Below are positions 18,810 to 26,874 of a DNA stretch of 64,000 nucleotides, piece after piece; position 1 is the first letter of the stretch, and every line of letters begins with the position of its first letter. Location of the stretch: assembly GCA_934693135.1 (NCBI GenBank), contig CAKUVA010000002.1:62001-126000 (forward strand). The letters are read 5' to 3'. The notes below the pieces were generated by a model. The model worked only from the letters and a program-made list of their open reading frames with translations, searched no databases and was not told where the DNA came from. Source of the stretch: an uncultured Bacteroidales bacterium. GTDB lineage: Bacteria; Bacteroidota; Bacteroidia; Bacteroidales; UBA932. A program made the translations under genes and the position numbers.

Positions 18810-19934
18810 TTACTCTTTTTCGTGTTCTCTGAAATATTCAGAAGCAATACCGAAGAACCTTTTTTTCAAGCATAAAGCTCGTGGAATCATACATTTGTCG
18901 TAGATTCCATGAATACGAACATTCGTGTGCGTTTCAAGATATTCTGCAATATCCTTGCTTTTTGGTCGTGAAGAGAGCTCACGAAATTCCTTGTGTGCTT
19001 GCCATACAGCCTTGAAAAAACTGAATTTCCCACTGATTAGATAGACTGTAGCAGAAAAACCATCAATGATCATTCTCATGAATATCCTTCGATCTGTCAT
19101 TCTGCATGCCTTCTCTGCGATATGGGTTACACCATTTTCTTCAGTAGGATATTTATTGTACAATAAGTTGAGAGCCAATGTCTTTGCGAGATTGTTCTCC
19201 AAAAGTAACAGATTGTTCCGATAGTTCAGTTTCAGCTTCCAAGGTGATGTGCTTGGCAACGTACCGCCTCCGATGTGGTATACTACAGAGTCAGGCACCA
19301 CTCGTATTCGAAACCCTGCCAACTGCATTTTCCAGCATAGATCGATTTCTTCCATGTGAGCAAAAAATCTGTCATCAAGTCCACTAAGATTATGGAAAAG
19401 TTTGCTTCTTACCATGAGACATGCTCCACTTGCCCAAAAAACATCTGTCGGCGTGTCATATTGTCCGTTGTCTTTTTCCACCATGTTCATTACTCTACCT
19501 CTGCAAAACGGAAATCCGAAATAATCTATATATCCTCCTGCAGCGCCTGCATATTCGAACATGTCGCGGTTGAACCATGAATGTAACTTAGGAGTGCAAG
19601 CACCTATGTCTGGATGTTCGTCCAAAGTCCTTATAAGGGGTTGCAACCATCCGTCTTGTACTTCTATGTCAGAGTTTAGAAGAACATAGTATTCTGCATC
19701 AACTTGACTCAGCGCCCTGTCGTATCCTCCAGTGAAACCATAATTTCTACTAAGCTCAATGAGCTTAACTTCCGGAAATTTCTTTTTCATCATTTCCATG
19801 GAATCATCCGTTGAGGCACTATCCGCCACTATCAATTCCGCATCCAGCCCTTTTATGGAGTGTAAAATTCCCGGAACATATTTCTCAAGAAAGTTGGAAG
19901 TGTTCCAATTGAGTATTACGACAGCTGTCTTCAT
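18810..19934 (-). CDS. Family 2 glycosyltransferase
   Basis: A 374-residue GT-A fold protein. It opens with VVILNWN, has a DSASTDDS loop and the metal-binding NSDIEV stretch near residue 88, and then GACLMVRSKLF and FFAHMEEIDLCWKMQLAGF, which are typical of GT2 rhamnosyl- or galactosyl-transferase-like enzymes. The C-terminal 100 residues have weakly hydrophobic helices that may touch the membrane. The likely role is adding a sugar to a surface polysaccharide or glycolipid; donor and acceptor are unknown. It is followed 4 bp later by trkA and then the ABC-F gene, and slyD lies 43 bp upstream on the same strand, so one transcript may cover all four. Confidence 0.85.
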   Translation of the reverse strand: MKTAVVILNWNTSNFLEKYVPGILHSIKGLDAELIVADSASTDDSMEMMKKKFPEVKLIELSRNYGFTGGYDRALSQVDAEYYVLLNSDIEVQDGWLQPLIRTLDEHPDIGACTPKLHSWFNRDMFEYAGAAGGYIDYFGFPFCRGRVMNMVEKDNGQYDTPTDVFWASGACLMVRSKLFHNLSGLDDRFFAHMEEIDLCWKMQLAGFRIRVVPDSVVYHIGGGTLPSTSPWKLKLNYRNNLLLLENNLAKTLALNLLYNKYPTEENGVTHIAEKACRMTDRRIFMRMIIDGFSATVYLISGKFSFFKAVWQAHKEFRELSSRPKSKDIAEYLETHTNVRIHGIYDKCMIPRALCLKKRFFGIASEYFREHEKE

Positions 19935-19977
19935 CTTGCTGATATGTTGAAAATTTTGTCGCTGATTGCCAGTCTAT

Positions 19978-20631
19978 TTAATTCTCGTGACAGTGGCATC
20001 CTCCTTCGCCGTGGCAACACTCATGATCTCCATTGTGGTTTCCGTCATGATGGCAGTTTCCATTACATTCTCCATGGCATTCATGTTCACCATCCTCATG
20101 TCCGTGACAACATCCACCATTGCCATGGCAATGGCCATCTTCCCGAGGCGCAAATTCTCCATGTAGACCTTCCGTCAGTTCTTTTTCTGTAGCATCTCGT
20201 ACTGAAATGACTTTCCCTTTGAAATTCAATGTCTTTCCTGCCATAGGATGATTGAAATCCATAGTCACAGTATTGTCATTGACTGCTGCGATGAGTCCTT
20301 GAACTACCATCCCTGAACTATTCAACATAGGAATGACTTTTCCGACCTGCATTAAATCCTCGCGTATGGTACCATCTACTTCGAATGATTCTTTTGGAAT
20401 ATCGAATTTGCGTTTAGGCTCATATTCACCATATCCCTCTTCCGGTGTCAATGTAAACTCGAATTCGCTTTCAGGCTCCAACCCTTCAATTTCAGACTCG
20501 AACTTAGGCAGAAGCATATGTTCTCCATGTATATAATCAAGAGGCTTTTCTGCAGTCGCCTTATCCACGACTTTTCCATCCACTATTAGCTCGTATGTTA
20601 GCTCAACTACTTTTTTGTTTTCTATTTTCAT
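19978..20631 (-). CDS. slyD: FKBP-type peptidyl-prolyl isomerase SlyD with long metal-binding tail
   Basis: Residues about 1-160 contain the SlyD-type FKBP domain with inserted flap: VELTYELIVDGKVVDKA at the start, YIHGEHMLLPKFESEIEGL, and DFNHPMAGKTLNFKGKV at its end. It catalyses proline cis/trans isomerisation and chaperones proteins in the cytoplasm. The last 55 residues (about 163-217) hold 13 His and 10 Cys in Gly/Glu/Asn-rich context, an unusually long metal-binding tail; E. coli SlyD has a comparable but different tail used to bind nickel. The domain order and length are otherwise normal. The tail suggests a part in metal storage or delivery, which is inference. Confidence 0.9.
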   Translation of the reverse strand: MKIENKKVVELTYELIVDGKVVDKATAEKPLDYIHGEHMLLPKFESEIEGLEPESEFEFTLTPEEGYGEYEPKRKFDIPKESFEVDGTIREDLMQVGKVIPMLNSSGMVVQGLIAAVNDNTVTMDFNHPMAGKTLNFKGKVISVRDATEKELTEGLHGEFAPREDGHCHGNGGCCHGHEDGEHECHGECNGNCHHDGNHNGDHECCHGEGGCHCHEN

Positions 20632-20656
20632 CTTTTAACCTTTTTTCTAAATTTTA

Positions 20657-20664
20657 CAAAATTA
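20657..20664 (-). promoter_or_regulatory. Putative slyD promoter, -7 element
   Basis: The minus strand reads TAATTTTG, matching TAnnTTTG, 26 bp upstream of the slyD start codon. No convincing -33 element was found, so confidence is moderate. Confidence 0.35.
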
Positions 20665-20704
20665 CATAAAAATATTTACGTTTTCTGTTGATTGCATGAT
20701 ATGA

Positions 20705-22111
20705 TTATGCGCTGAATTCAACATTGCTGAAAGCTACAGTCGGTACTTGCCTGCTGAAACCATCCATCGGATCTGAACCAGATAGGAGTAGATTGCTCCA
20801 GAGTTCAATCATGTTGCCTGTTATTAACATTCCGGAGACAGGGGCTTGAATTTTTCCATCTTTGAATATAAATCCCTCGACTCCATACGAAAAATCTCCT
20901 GTAGCAGCATTACAGTTGCCTCCATTAAAATCTGTTACCAAGATTCCGCTACCACACAAATCAAGAATCGTCTCTTCCCCTAAATCTTTGAGATCAATGT
21001 CTCTGTTTGTTGCCAAAAGCTTTTTGTCAATGTATGGAAGCACGACAGGTCTGTTTGCAGTCTCTGAAGTGGCTGGCATGCTCATTTTGCCTGACATATA
21101 GGTGTTTATAAAATATTCTTTTATAACACCTTCCGATATGATATCCCTGTCAAGACATGCTCTACCATCGCCCTCGAAAAGGATGGAACCACATTTCCCC
21201 CTTACTCTTGGTCTGTCAACGACAGTCAGACCTTTACTGAACACTTTTTTGCCCAATGTATCTGTGAGAAATGACGAATTCTGCTGTATGGCTCTTCCCG
21301 CTAAAGCATTTAATATAGGTTGAAGAAGTCTGCCGGATACTCTGCGGGAAACAACCATATTATATTTTCCACCATCAACATTGATTTGACCTATTTGGGC
21401 GGAAGCCTGTTTTACAGCCTTGTGTCCGCAGTCAGAAGTGAGTACCTTCTCTGGGCTGATGCTGTAGTCCCACCATAGACCACTGTATTTATTGCCATCA
21501 ATGTCTTCTAAAGTTACATTACTGCAAACTTCGAATGATGTTTCTATCTGACGACACACTATTCTGTCTGAATTGGTTAGATACGTGTCAGTCAAAGTGT
21601 TGTTATATTCTACTTCTTCAGAAACAAGTTTCCAATTTCTATCAGGAGATTCAGATGAATACTCATTATATACAGAAACACGTTTGGCCATCATAAGCTT
21701 TTCATCTGCAGAGACATTGTCATATTCAGACCAACATAAACCCATTTCATCCCCATTCACAGCATCCTTTGCTGTATCTTTTGGATCAGGAAGCTTGCGA
21801 AATTTGTCTGAGGCGAGTAGGCGTACATTTTCTACTGCCTTCTTCAGAAACTCTCTGACACTGTTTTCATCCAGCCTGTTTGTCGAGAATACTCCATATC
21901 TGCCATCTGCATAGATTCTGAAAGTCAATGCTCTGTCTCCTGTCTGGCGGATATTGTCTATCTCTCCATCAAGAAGTGCGTAAATTTCTGTGCTGGCTTT
22001 GTCCAATGTTACCTGAACTGCAGATGCACCTGCCTCAAGAGCCATGTCAATGCTCTTGTCTGCCAATGTCTTTTCTTCTCTTGATATGATATGGTTCAAT
22101 TTATTCTCCAT
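20705..22111 (-). CDS. pmbA: TldE/PmbA-family subunit of the TldD/TldE metalloprotease
   Basis: A 468-residue protein of the PmbA/TldD family. It lacks the HExxxH zinc motif, as expected for the non-catalytic TldE partner. Typical family stretches include GASAVQVTLDKASTEIYALLDGEIDNI at the N-terminus, GLTVVDRPRVRGKCGSILFEGDG in the middle, and LCGSGILVTDFNGGNCNAATGDFSYGVEGF near the end. TldD/TldE heterodimers degrade unfolded or unstructured peptides and mature some ribosomal peptides; in E. coli they also act on the antitoxin CcdA. Its start overlaps the tldD stop by 11 bp, so expression is coupled. Confidence 0.88.
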   Translation of the reverse strand: MENKLNHIISREEKTLADKSIDMALEAGASAVQVTLDKASTEIYALLDGEIDNIRQTGDRALTFRIYADGRYGVFSTNRLDENSVREFLKKAVENVRLLASDKFRKLPDPKDTAKDAVNGDEMGLCWSEYDNVSADEKLMMAKRVSVYNEYSSESPDRNWKLVSEEVEYNNTLTDTYLTNSDRIVCRQIETSFEVCSNVTLEDIDGNKYSGLWWDYSISPEKVLTSDCGHKAVKQASAQIGQINVDGGKYNMVVSRRVSGRLLQPILNALAGRAIQQNSSFLTDTLGKKVFSKGLTVVDRPRVRGKCGSILFEGDGRACLDRDIISEGVIKEYFINTYMSGKMSMPATSETANRPVVLPYIDKKLLATNRDIDLKDLGEETILDLCGSGILVTDFNGGNCNAATGDFSYGVEGFIFKDGKIQAPVSGMLITGNMIELWSNLLLSGSDPMDGFSRQVPTVAFSNVEFSA

Positions 22112-23600
22112 TTTCTTCTCCTCCTACAGTAAGGTTGTTTACAAGCACGGTAGGCATTCCGCAGCAAACTGGAACGGACTGGCCTTTTCCGCATGTCCAC
22201 GCACTATCATCTATTATGCAATCGTTCCCGACTGCTTGTATGTCCTTCAGGACTTGTGGTCCATTTCCGATTACATTTATATCTTTTACAGGACTTGTCA
22301 ACCTACCATTTTCTATGAGGAAGCCGCTTTTTACAAAAAATGTAAAATCACCTTCTCCTATTTTTACCTGACCATTACTGAACTCATTGACATATATTCC
22401 TTTGGAAACAGAGGCGATGATACTTTCTGGAGCAGAACTACCATTTTCCATATATGTGGCACGCATACGTGGGATAGGACTTGAACGGAATGATTCACGT
22501 CGCCCGTTACCAGTAGGAGCCACTCCGTAAAATCTGGCACTTATCCTATCATGCAGATATGATGTTAAGATTCCATTCTCCACCATCATTGTTCTCTGTC
22601 CAGGAACCCCTTCGTCATCGAAATTAAGCGAGCCTCGATTCCCTCGTATCGTGGCATCGTCTACTATATTTATACCCTCTGGGCAGACTCGTTTTCCCAT
22701 CTTGTCTGAAAAGACGGATTGCCCTTTTCTATTGAAATCAGCCTCGAATGCATGTCCCATGGCTTCATGAAGAAGAATGCCTGATGCGCCGGCTCCCATG
22801 ACGACCTGCATCTGTCCACCTTTTGGTCTTATGGCCTCAAATGCTGCATCTATTCCTTGAGTAACTATGTTTGCAAGTTCTTCTACAAGTTCATCAGTTA
22901 TCATTTCTGCCCCTTTGCGATAACTTCTTGACGCATTTTTCTGTATCCTGCATTTCCCATTATCAGCAATTAGCATAGCTTGGACTGTCGTCATAGGCCT
23001 TGTCTCATATTTCATCTCTCCGAATGAATTGAACATGAGATAATCACTTGTTTGACTTGATAATACACAAATAACACTGACGATTCTGTTGTCTTTTGCC
23101 TTGATAACTTTTTCTAGCTTTCCAAGATATTCTACTGCAATGGCAGGGCTAATTTCTGTCCAGTTTTGTAGAATTGGGTATCTGTCGGCTCTCGGATTGG
23201 GCTGTCCAGGGTACAGGCGTCTCACAAGCCTTCCTCCGTTATTGTCCTGAACCGTATATGTTGCGCCTATACTGCGTGTATCACGAGGCTTTACTGCCTG
23301 CCCTTGTGATATGGCTGAAGCGGCTGTTGCCGCATTTTCCATATCTTTCCATTCTGTGCTTTCCGAGTATGCGTAACCTGTTTTTTCTCCACAAAGAACT
23401 CTAATTCCCACTCCATAGTCTTCATTCAGGCCACCTGACGACACTTCACCATCCATGAGTTGGTGTGTCTGGTTCATAGTGTTTTCAAAATAAAGGTCAC
23501 TATAGTCTCCTCCATGCGAGAGCGCTGTGGTTGTCAATTTTTTGAGGCTATCTTCGGTAACTTTAAATGTATTCAGATAATAGTTCTTGTCAAGTATCAT
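22101..23600 (-). CDS. tldD: Metalloprotease TldD
   Basis: A 499-residue TldD-family protein with the zinc motif HExxxH as LLHEAMGHAFEADF, near the middle of the chain, which marks the catalytic subunit. Further signatures are GASGILLHEAMGH, NIVDDATIRGNRGSLNFDDEGVPGQRTMMVENG, and EGDFTFFVKSGFLIENGRLTSPV toward the end. It pairs with the PmbA product encoded next. The start is 2 bp after the stop of the zeta-like P-loop gene, so the three genes are transcribed together. The likely role is cytoplasmic proteolysis of small or disordered peptides. The pairing with a possible toxin gene is discussed among the findings. Confidence 0.92.
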   Translation of the reverse strand: MILDKNYYLNTFKVTEDSLKKLTTTALSHGGDYSDLYFENTMNQTHQLMDGEVSSGGLNEDYGVGIRVLCGEKTGYAYSESTEWKDMENAATAASAISQGQAVKPRDTRSIGATYTVQDNNGGRLVRRLYPGQPNPRADRYPILQNWTEISPAIAVEYLGKLEKVIKAKDNRIVSVICVLSSQTSDYLMFNSFGEMKYETRPMTTVQAMLIADNGKCRIQKNASRSYRKGAEMITDELVEELANIVTQGIDAAFEAIRPKGGQMQVVMGAGASGILLHEAMGHAFEADFNRKGQSVFSDKMGKRVCPEGINIVDDATIRGNRGSLNFDDEGVPGQRTMMVENGILTSYLHDRISARFYGVAPTGNGRRESFRSSPIPRMRATYMENGSSAPESIIASVSKGIYVNEFSNGQVKIGEGDFTFFVKSGFLIENGRLTSPVKDINVIGNGPQVLKDIQAVGNDCIIDDSAWTCGKGQSVPVCCGMPTVLVNNLTVGGEENGE

Positions 23601-23602
23601 TT

Positions 23603-24193
23603 CTATTTTATCTTCTCTGTGCAGTTTTCTGCTATTTTCTTTATTGTCTCATAAGTGATGTTGTCTTTAACGAACAAGTTGCCTGCCGAACCTTCCGCCA
23701 CGACTTTGAATGGAATCTTGGAGTTATCTGCAAGAATCCATCTGTCCACAAGATGTGTGTAGACATTGAAAAAATATTGAAGTCCTGCAAAATACCTCCT
23801 CCTTATAGTGTCCTCCGGAATATTGTGTCCTCCTGCTGCCACTCTTGCCTTTACTCTTTCCACTGCGAGGTCAGGAGAGTTTAGCCAAAAGTACATGAGC
23901 GTTATGGAGTAGCCTTCTTTTTGGGCATGCGCTATCATCTTCTTCAAGCTTCTTGTTGCCAATGTCGTTTCTATTGCGAAATCTTCATGGCGCTTGAATA
24001 AATATGTTATTTTCAGAAGCATGAGCTTGCTTGCTTGGATTGAAGCTGAGTCAGGACTGAATGGGGAAAGGCTCTTGGCGAATTCATCAGAGTTGACAAA
24101 TTGGCTGCAGTTGAGCATTTCCGGTAGTAATGCGTATGATGCAGTCGTCTTCCCAGCTCCATTACAGCCTGATATGACGTATAATTGTGGCAT
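23603..24193 (-). CDS. Zeta-toxin-like P-loop kinase/ATPase
   Basis: A 196-residue P-loop protein opening with VISGCNGAGKTTAS, a Walker A motif at residues about 8-16. It is followed by FVNSDEFAKSL, IETTLATRSLKKMIAHAQKEG and VERVKARVAAGGHNIPEDTIRRRY. This set matches the COG4185/zeta-toxin-like family. The R-x3-GGHxIPxxxIxRRY motif is shared with zeta enzymes, which phosphorylate UDP-N-acetylglucosamine. No epsilon-type antitoxin is encoded upstream or downstream. Many chromosomal members of this family stand alone and have no proven toxicity, so the role is open. It is the first gene of an operon with tldD and pmbA. Confidence 0.8.
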   Translation of the reverse strand: MPQLYVISGCNGAGKTTASYALLPEMLNCSQFVNSDEFAKSLSPFSPDSASIQASKLMLLKITYLFKRHEDFAIETTLATRSLKKMIAHAQKEGYSITLMYFWLNSPDLAVERVKARVAAGGHNIPEDTIRRRYFAGLQYFFNVYTHLVDRWILADNSKIPFKVVAEGSAGNLFVKDNITYETIKKIAENCTEKIK

Positions 24194-24241
24194 GGCGTTT
24201 TCCTATAAGTTTACAATGATACGAAAAAATATGGAAGATTG

Positions 24242-24964
24242 CTATTTTTGCTTGTCTTGATGTGTTATGCCATAGCCGAACAGAGCGAAATCTCCCTTGC
24301 ATGGGTCGTTTGGGAAAATATCACGGAACGCATTTGTTATCTCTTGTACTGTTTTCAGATCCTTTTGCTTGCGCTCAGTCAGACCGAGTTCAACTGCCTG
24401 TTGATAGACATGTACATCTAATGGTATGAGCAGTATTTCCGGTGATGTGTTGTTCCATACTCCGAGATCTACTTTCCCATCATTTCGGACCATCCAACGA
24501 CGCATCATGTTGATTTTTTTATTCGGCGCTTTGATGTCTTCTTTCTGTCCGAAGACTTCTGTTCTGATTTCCGATATTGTCAATGTTTCCAGACTTTCTT
24601 GGCTGTCATAAATGCCCTTCAAGCGTTTGCATATTGCTGCTACTTCACTCCACTTGATAGTTCGATGGATACTGACAGGATCATCGCGCCATTTGCCTTT
24701 CATTATGTAATCGTATGGTTTCCAGTTCATTTCGTTGAAAAGCCTTGTGCAGTCGCGTACAATCATTGATCTCCGGCCCCATGCGAAATGTGCGGCGAAT
24801 ATTGCGGCTACTTCCACATCTTTTAGACAGCCTTTTCCTACCTTCATCATTTGGGCGAATTTAGTTGGGAATGCGATAGGATCTTCCTGGAAATATTGTG
24901 GATCATTATAAGTCTCGGCCCATTCTTTCAGTAGAACCTTAATATCTTTAGTCATTGCTATCAT
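24242..24964 (-). CDS. TIGR02757 (DUF2400) family protein
   Basis: A 240-residue soluble protein typical of the Bacteroidota-rich TIGR02757/DUF2400 family. The N-terminal YNDPQYFQEDPIAFP, then DVEVAAIFAAHFAWGRRSMIVRDC, and the C-terminal VHVYQQAVELGLTERKQKD are its recognisable blocks. The family is all-helical with a distant resemblance to helix-hairpin-helix DNA glycosylases; its biochemical role is not established. An internal ATG at 24955 would remove three residues and is equally possible. It is 48 bp upstream of the zeta-like gene and has its own candidate promoter. Confidence 0.85.
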   Translation of the reverse strand: MIAMTKDIKVLLKEWAETYNDPQYFQEDPIAFPTKFAQMMKVGKGCLKDVEVAAIFAAHFAWGRRSMIVRDCTRLFNEMNWKPYDYIMKGKWRDDPVSIHRTIKWSEVAAICKRLKGIYDSQESLETLTISEIRTEVFGQKEDIKAPNKKINMMRRWMVRNDGKVDLGVWNNTSPEILLIPLDVHVYQQAVELGLTERKQKDLKTVQEITNAFRDIFPNDPCKGDFALFGYGITHQDKQK

Positions 24965-25005
24965 ATGTTTTGTCTGAACTGGACTCTGTTTTCTTTTAAA
25001 TATTG

Positions 25006-25013
25006 CAAAAGTA
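25006..25013 (-). promoter_or_regulatory. Putative promoter of the TIGR02757 gene, -7 element
   Basis: The minus strand reads TACTTTTG, matching TAnnTTTG, with TTTA 20 bp upstream in the -33 position. It lies 41 bp before the start codon. Confidence 0.45.
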
Positions 25014-25041
25014 ATGCTTTTATGCCAAATAATTAAAGTCT

Positions 25042-25049
25042 TATCTTTG
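25042..25049 (+). promoter_or_regulatory. Putative glutamine synthetase promoter, -7 element
   Basis: TATCTTTG matches TAnnTTTG on the plus strand, with TTTT 21 bp upstream as a weak -33. It lies about 205 bp before the chosen start codon. Confidence 0.4.
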
Positions 25050-25253
25050 AGATATTAATTATTTTATTTAATTTTACGACAATTGATAATATTGTCTGGC
25101 GTTTTTGTTTAGAAATGATAAGATAAAATCATTTATTAGTATCATATCATTAAGGAACTGTTTTAAATTTCTATCGAATAAAATTTAGACATCTTCTAAG
25201 TAGAGTGATTGGGGTCTTTCTATACAGCAAAGCCAGACCAAAACACTGAAATT

Positions 25254-26777
25254 ATGACTGACAAGAAACTTGAAATGTCGCCAAATATCGTGGCGGCGTA
25301 TCTGCGCAAATCGCCGGAGACCTTTACCAAAGCCGATATCATTGGCTTTGTCCGTTCCTATGGCATCAGGATGGTGAATTTCATGTATCCTGCAGAAGAC
25401 GGACGTGTAAAGACATTGACCTTTATGATAAACAGCCTGGACTATTTGGAGACTATCCTCAGTCAGGGCGAGCGCGTGGACGGCTCCAGCCTGTTCCCGT
25501 CTTTTGTGGAAGCTGGAAGTAGCGACCTTTATGTAATTCCCCGCTTCCGGACTGCGTTCGTGGACCCGTTCGCGGAAATCCCGACGCTCGATATGTTGTG
25601 CTCATTCTATGATAAGGACGGACACCCTTTCGAGTGTGACCCGTATCAAACAGTGAAGCGTGCATCGACTGCATTTACAAGGTCCACAGGAATGACTTTC
25701 GATGCCATGGGAGAGCTTGAATACTACGTGATTACTGACGAAGAAAGGCTGTTCCCAGGGACGGAGCAGAAAGGCTACCACGAGTCAGCGCCATTTGCAA
25801 AGCTCAATGCATTTCGTGCTGAGTGTATGTCAATGATTGCCCGAACAGGTGGTCAGATAAAGTATGGACATAGCGAGGTCGGTAACTTTACCCGTGACGG
25901 CAAGACGTATGAGCAGAATGAAGTAGAATTCCTTCCTTGCCCGATAGAAACAGCTGCTGATCAAATACTTTTAGCCAAGTGGGTGATAAGGACATTGGCT
26001 TGGAATCATGGGTTGGATGTCACTTTTGCACCGAAGATAATTGTCGGAGAGGCCGGCTCAGGGATGCATATCCACATGCGGATTATGAAGGAAGGCCGTA
26101 GCTGTATGACTGAAAACGGAAAACTTTCAGATATAGCTCTTCGTGCCATTGCAGGTCTTATGACATTGGCACCTGCCATCACTGCATTCGGCAACAAGAA
26201 TCCTACATCGTATTTCCGTCTGGTGCCGCATCAGGAAGCGCCGACTAACATCTGTTGGGGCGACTGCAACCGTTCGGCCCTTGTCAGGGTACCGCTTGGG
26301 TGGTCCACAGGGGCGGACATGTGCTCGGATGCCAATCCGTTGGAGGAGACCTATAAGACCTCGGACTCTTTTGTGCTTTCGGATGCCTCTAACAAGCAAA
26401 CCTTCGAGATGCGCTCTCCGGATAGTTCTGCTGATATATACCAACTGATGGCAGGTCTATGTGTAGCATGCCGCGTTGGGCTTGAGATGCATGAGGAAGA
26501 TGCTCTCTCCATTGTAAAGCGTACATACGCCGGTTTGAACATCCATACGAAGGGCTCCAAGGATTTCGCTGAACTTCCTGGCTGCTGTGCAGAGTCCGCC
26601 GATGCGCTGGAGAAGTCGCGGGATATTTTCGAGAAGGACAATGTCTTCCCACCTCGTATGACGGATGGTGTTATCCGCTCTCTCAGGTCGTTCAATGACA
26701 GGGGAATGCTTGCCGAAGCCGAGAAGAGTCCAGATAAAGTTAAAGTCCTTGTGGATCGGTACTTCTACTGCGGTTGA
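25254..26777 (+). CDS. Glutamine synthetase family protein (GSI-like)
   Basis: A 507-residue enzyme of the glutamine synthetase family, joining ammonia or an amine to glutamate with ATP in the cytoplasm. It has the ATP-site motif GEAGSGMHIHMR, the NPTSYFRLVPHQEAPTNICWG stretch followed by RSALVRVPLG, and the metal-binding FEMRSPDSSADIY near residue 395. Its length fits GSI or the related gamma-glutamyl-polyamine synthetases rather than the roughly 700-residue GSIII also common in Bacteroidales. The ATG at 25254 (MTDKKLEMS) is preferred to an ATG at 25209 that adds a poorly conserved extension. The gene looks richer in G+C than its neighbours. Whether it is the main assimilatory enzyme or a specialised ligase cannot be decided here. 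Confidence 0.88.
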   Translation: MTDKKLEMSPNIVAAYLRKSPETFTKADIIGFVRSYGIRMVNFMYPAEDGRVKTLTFMINSLDYLETILSQGERVDGSSLFPSFVEAGSSDLYVIPRFRTAFVDPFAEIPTLDMLCSFYDKDGHPFECDPYQTVKRASTAFTRSTGMTFDAMGELEYYVITDEERLFPGTEQKGYHESAPFAKLNAFRAECMSMIARTGGQIKYGHSEVGNFTRDGKTYEQNEVEFLPCPIETAADQILLAKWVIRTLAWNHGLDVTFAPKIIVGEAGSGMHIHMRIMKEGRSCMTENGKLSDIALRAIAGLMTLAPAITAFGNKNPTSYFRLVPHQEAPTNICWGDCNRSALVRVPLGWSTGADMCSDANPLEETYKTSDSFVLSDASNKQTFEMRSPDSSADIYQLMAGLCVACRVGLEMHEEDALSIVKRTYAGLNIHTKGSKDFAELPGCCAESADALEKSRDIFEKDNVFPPRMTDGVIRSLRSFNDRGMLAEAEKSPDKVKVLVDRYFYCG

Positions 26778-26790
26778 TTTACATATAAAA

Positions 26791-26824
26791 AACAGAGTTG
26801 CGAAACCGCAACTCTGTTTTTTAT
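26791..26824. terminator. Bidirectional rho-independent terminator
   Basis: A perfect 12-bp stem (AACAGAGTTGCG with its complement) and a 4-base loop, flanked by an A run on the left and a T run on the right. It lies 13 bp after the glutamine synthetase stop and 51 bp past the end of the convergent peptide transporter gene, so it can stop transcription in both directions. Confidence 0.92.
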
Positions 26825-26874
26825 ATAGTTATGCGATTATACGCCTGTTAGACGTACATGCGTTGGATGAGTTT

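Larger units (their letters stand above)
24965..25253. other. Divergent AT-rich intergenic region
   Basis: About 290 bp without a gene between the divergent TIGR02757 and glutamine synthetase genes. It is very AT-rich and holds one candidate -7 element on each strand. If the plus-strand one is used, glutamine synthetase mRNA would have a leader of roughly 200 bases. No riboswitch or hairpin of a known class was recognised. Confidence 0.6.

Noticed and set aside
19966-20166. Plus-strand open frame opposite the slyD tail
   Set aside because: It is the low-complexity mirror of the His/Cys-rich tail codons.
23603-24193. A complete epsilon/zeta toxin-antitoxin pair
   Set aside because: No small antitoxin gene was found on either side, and the upstream neighbour is a TIGR02757 protein, so only a zeta-like protein can be claimed.
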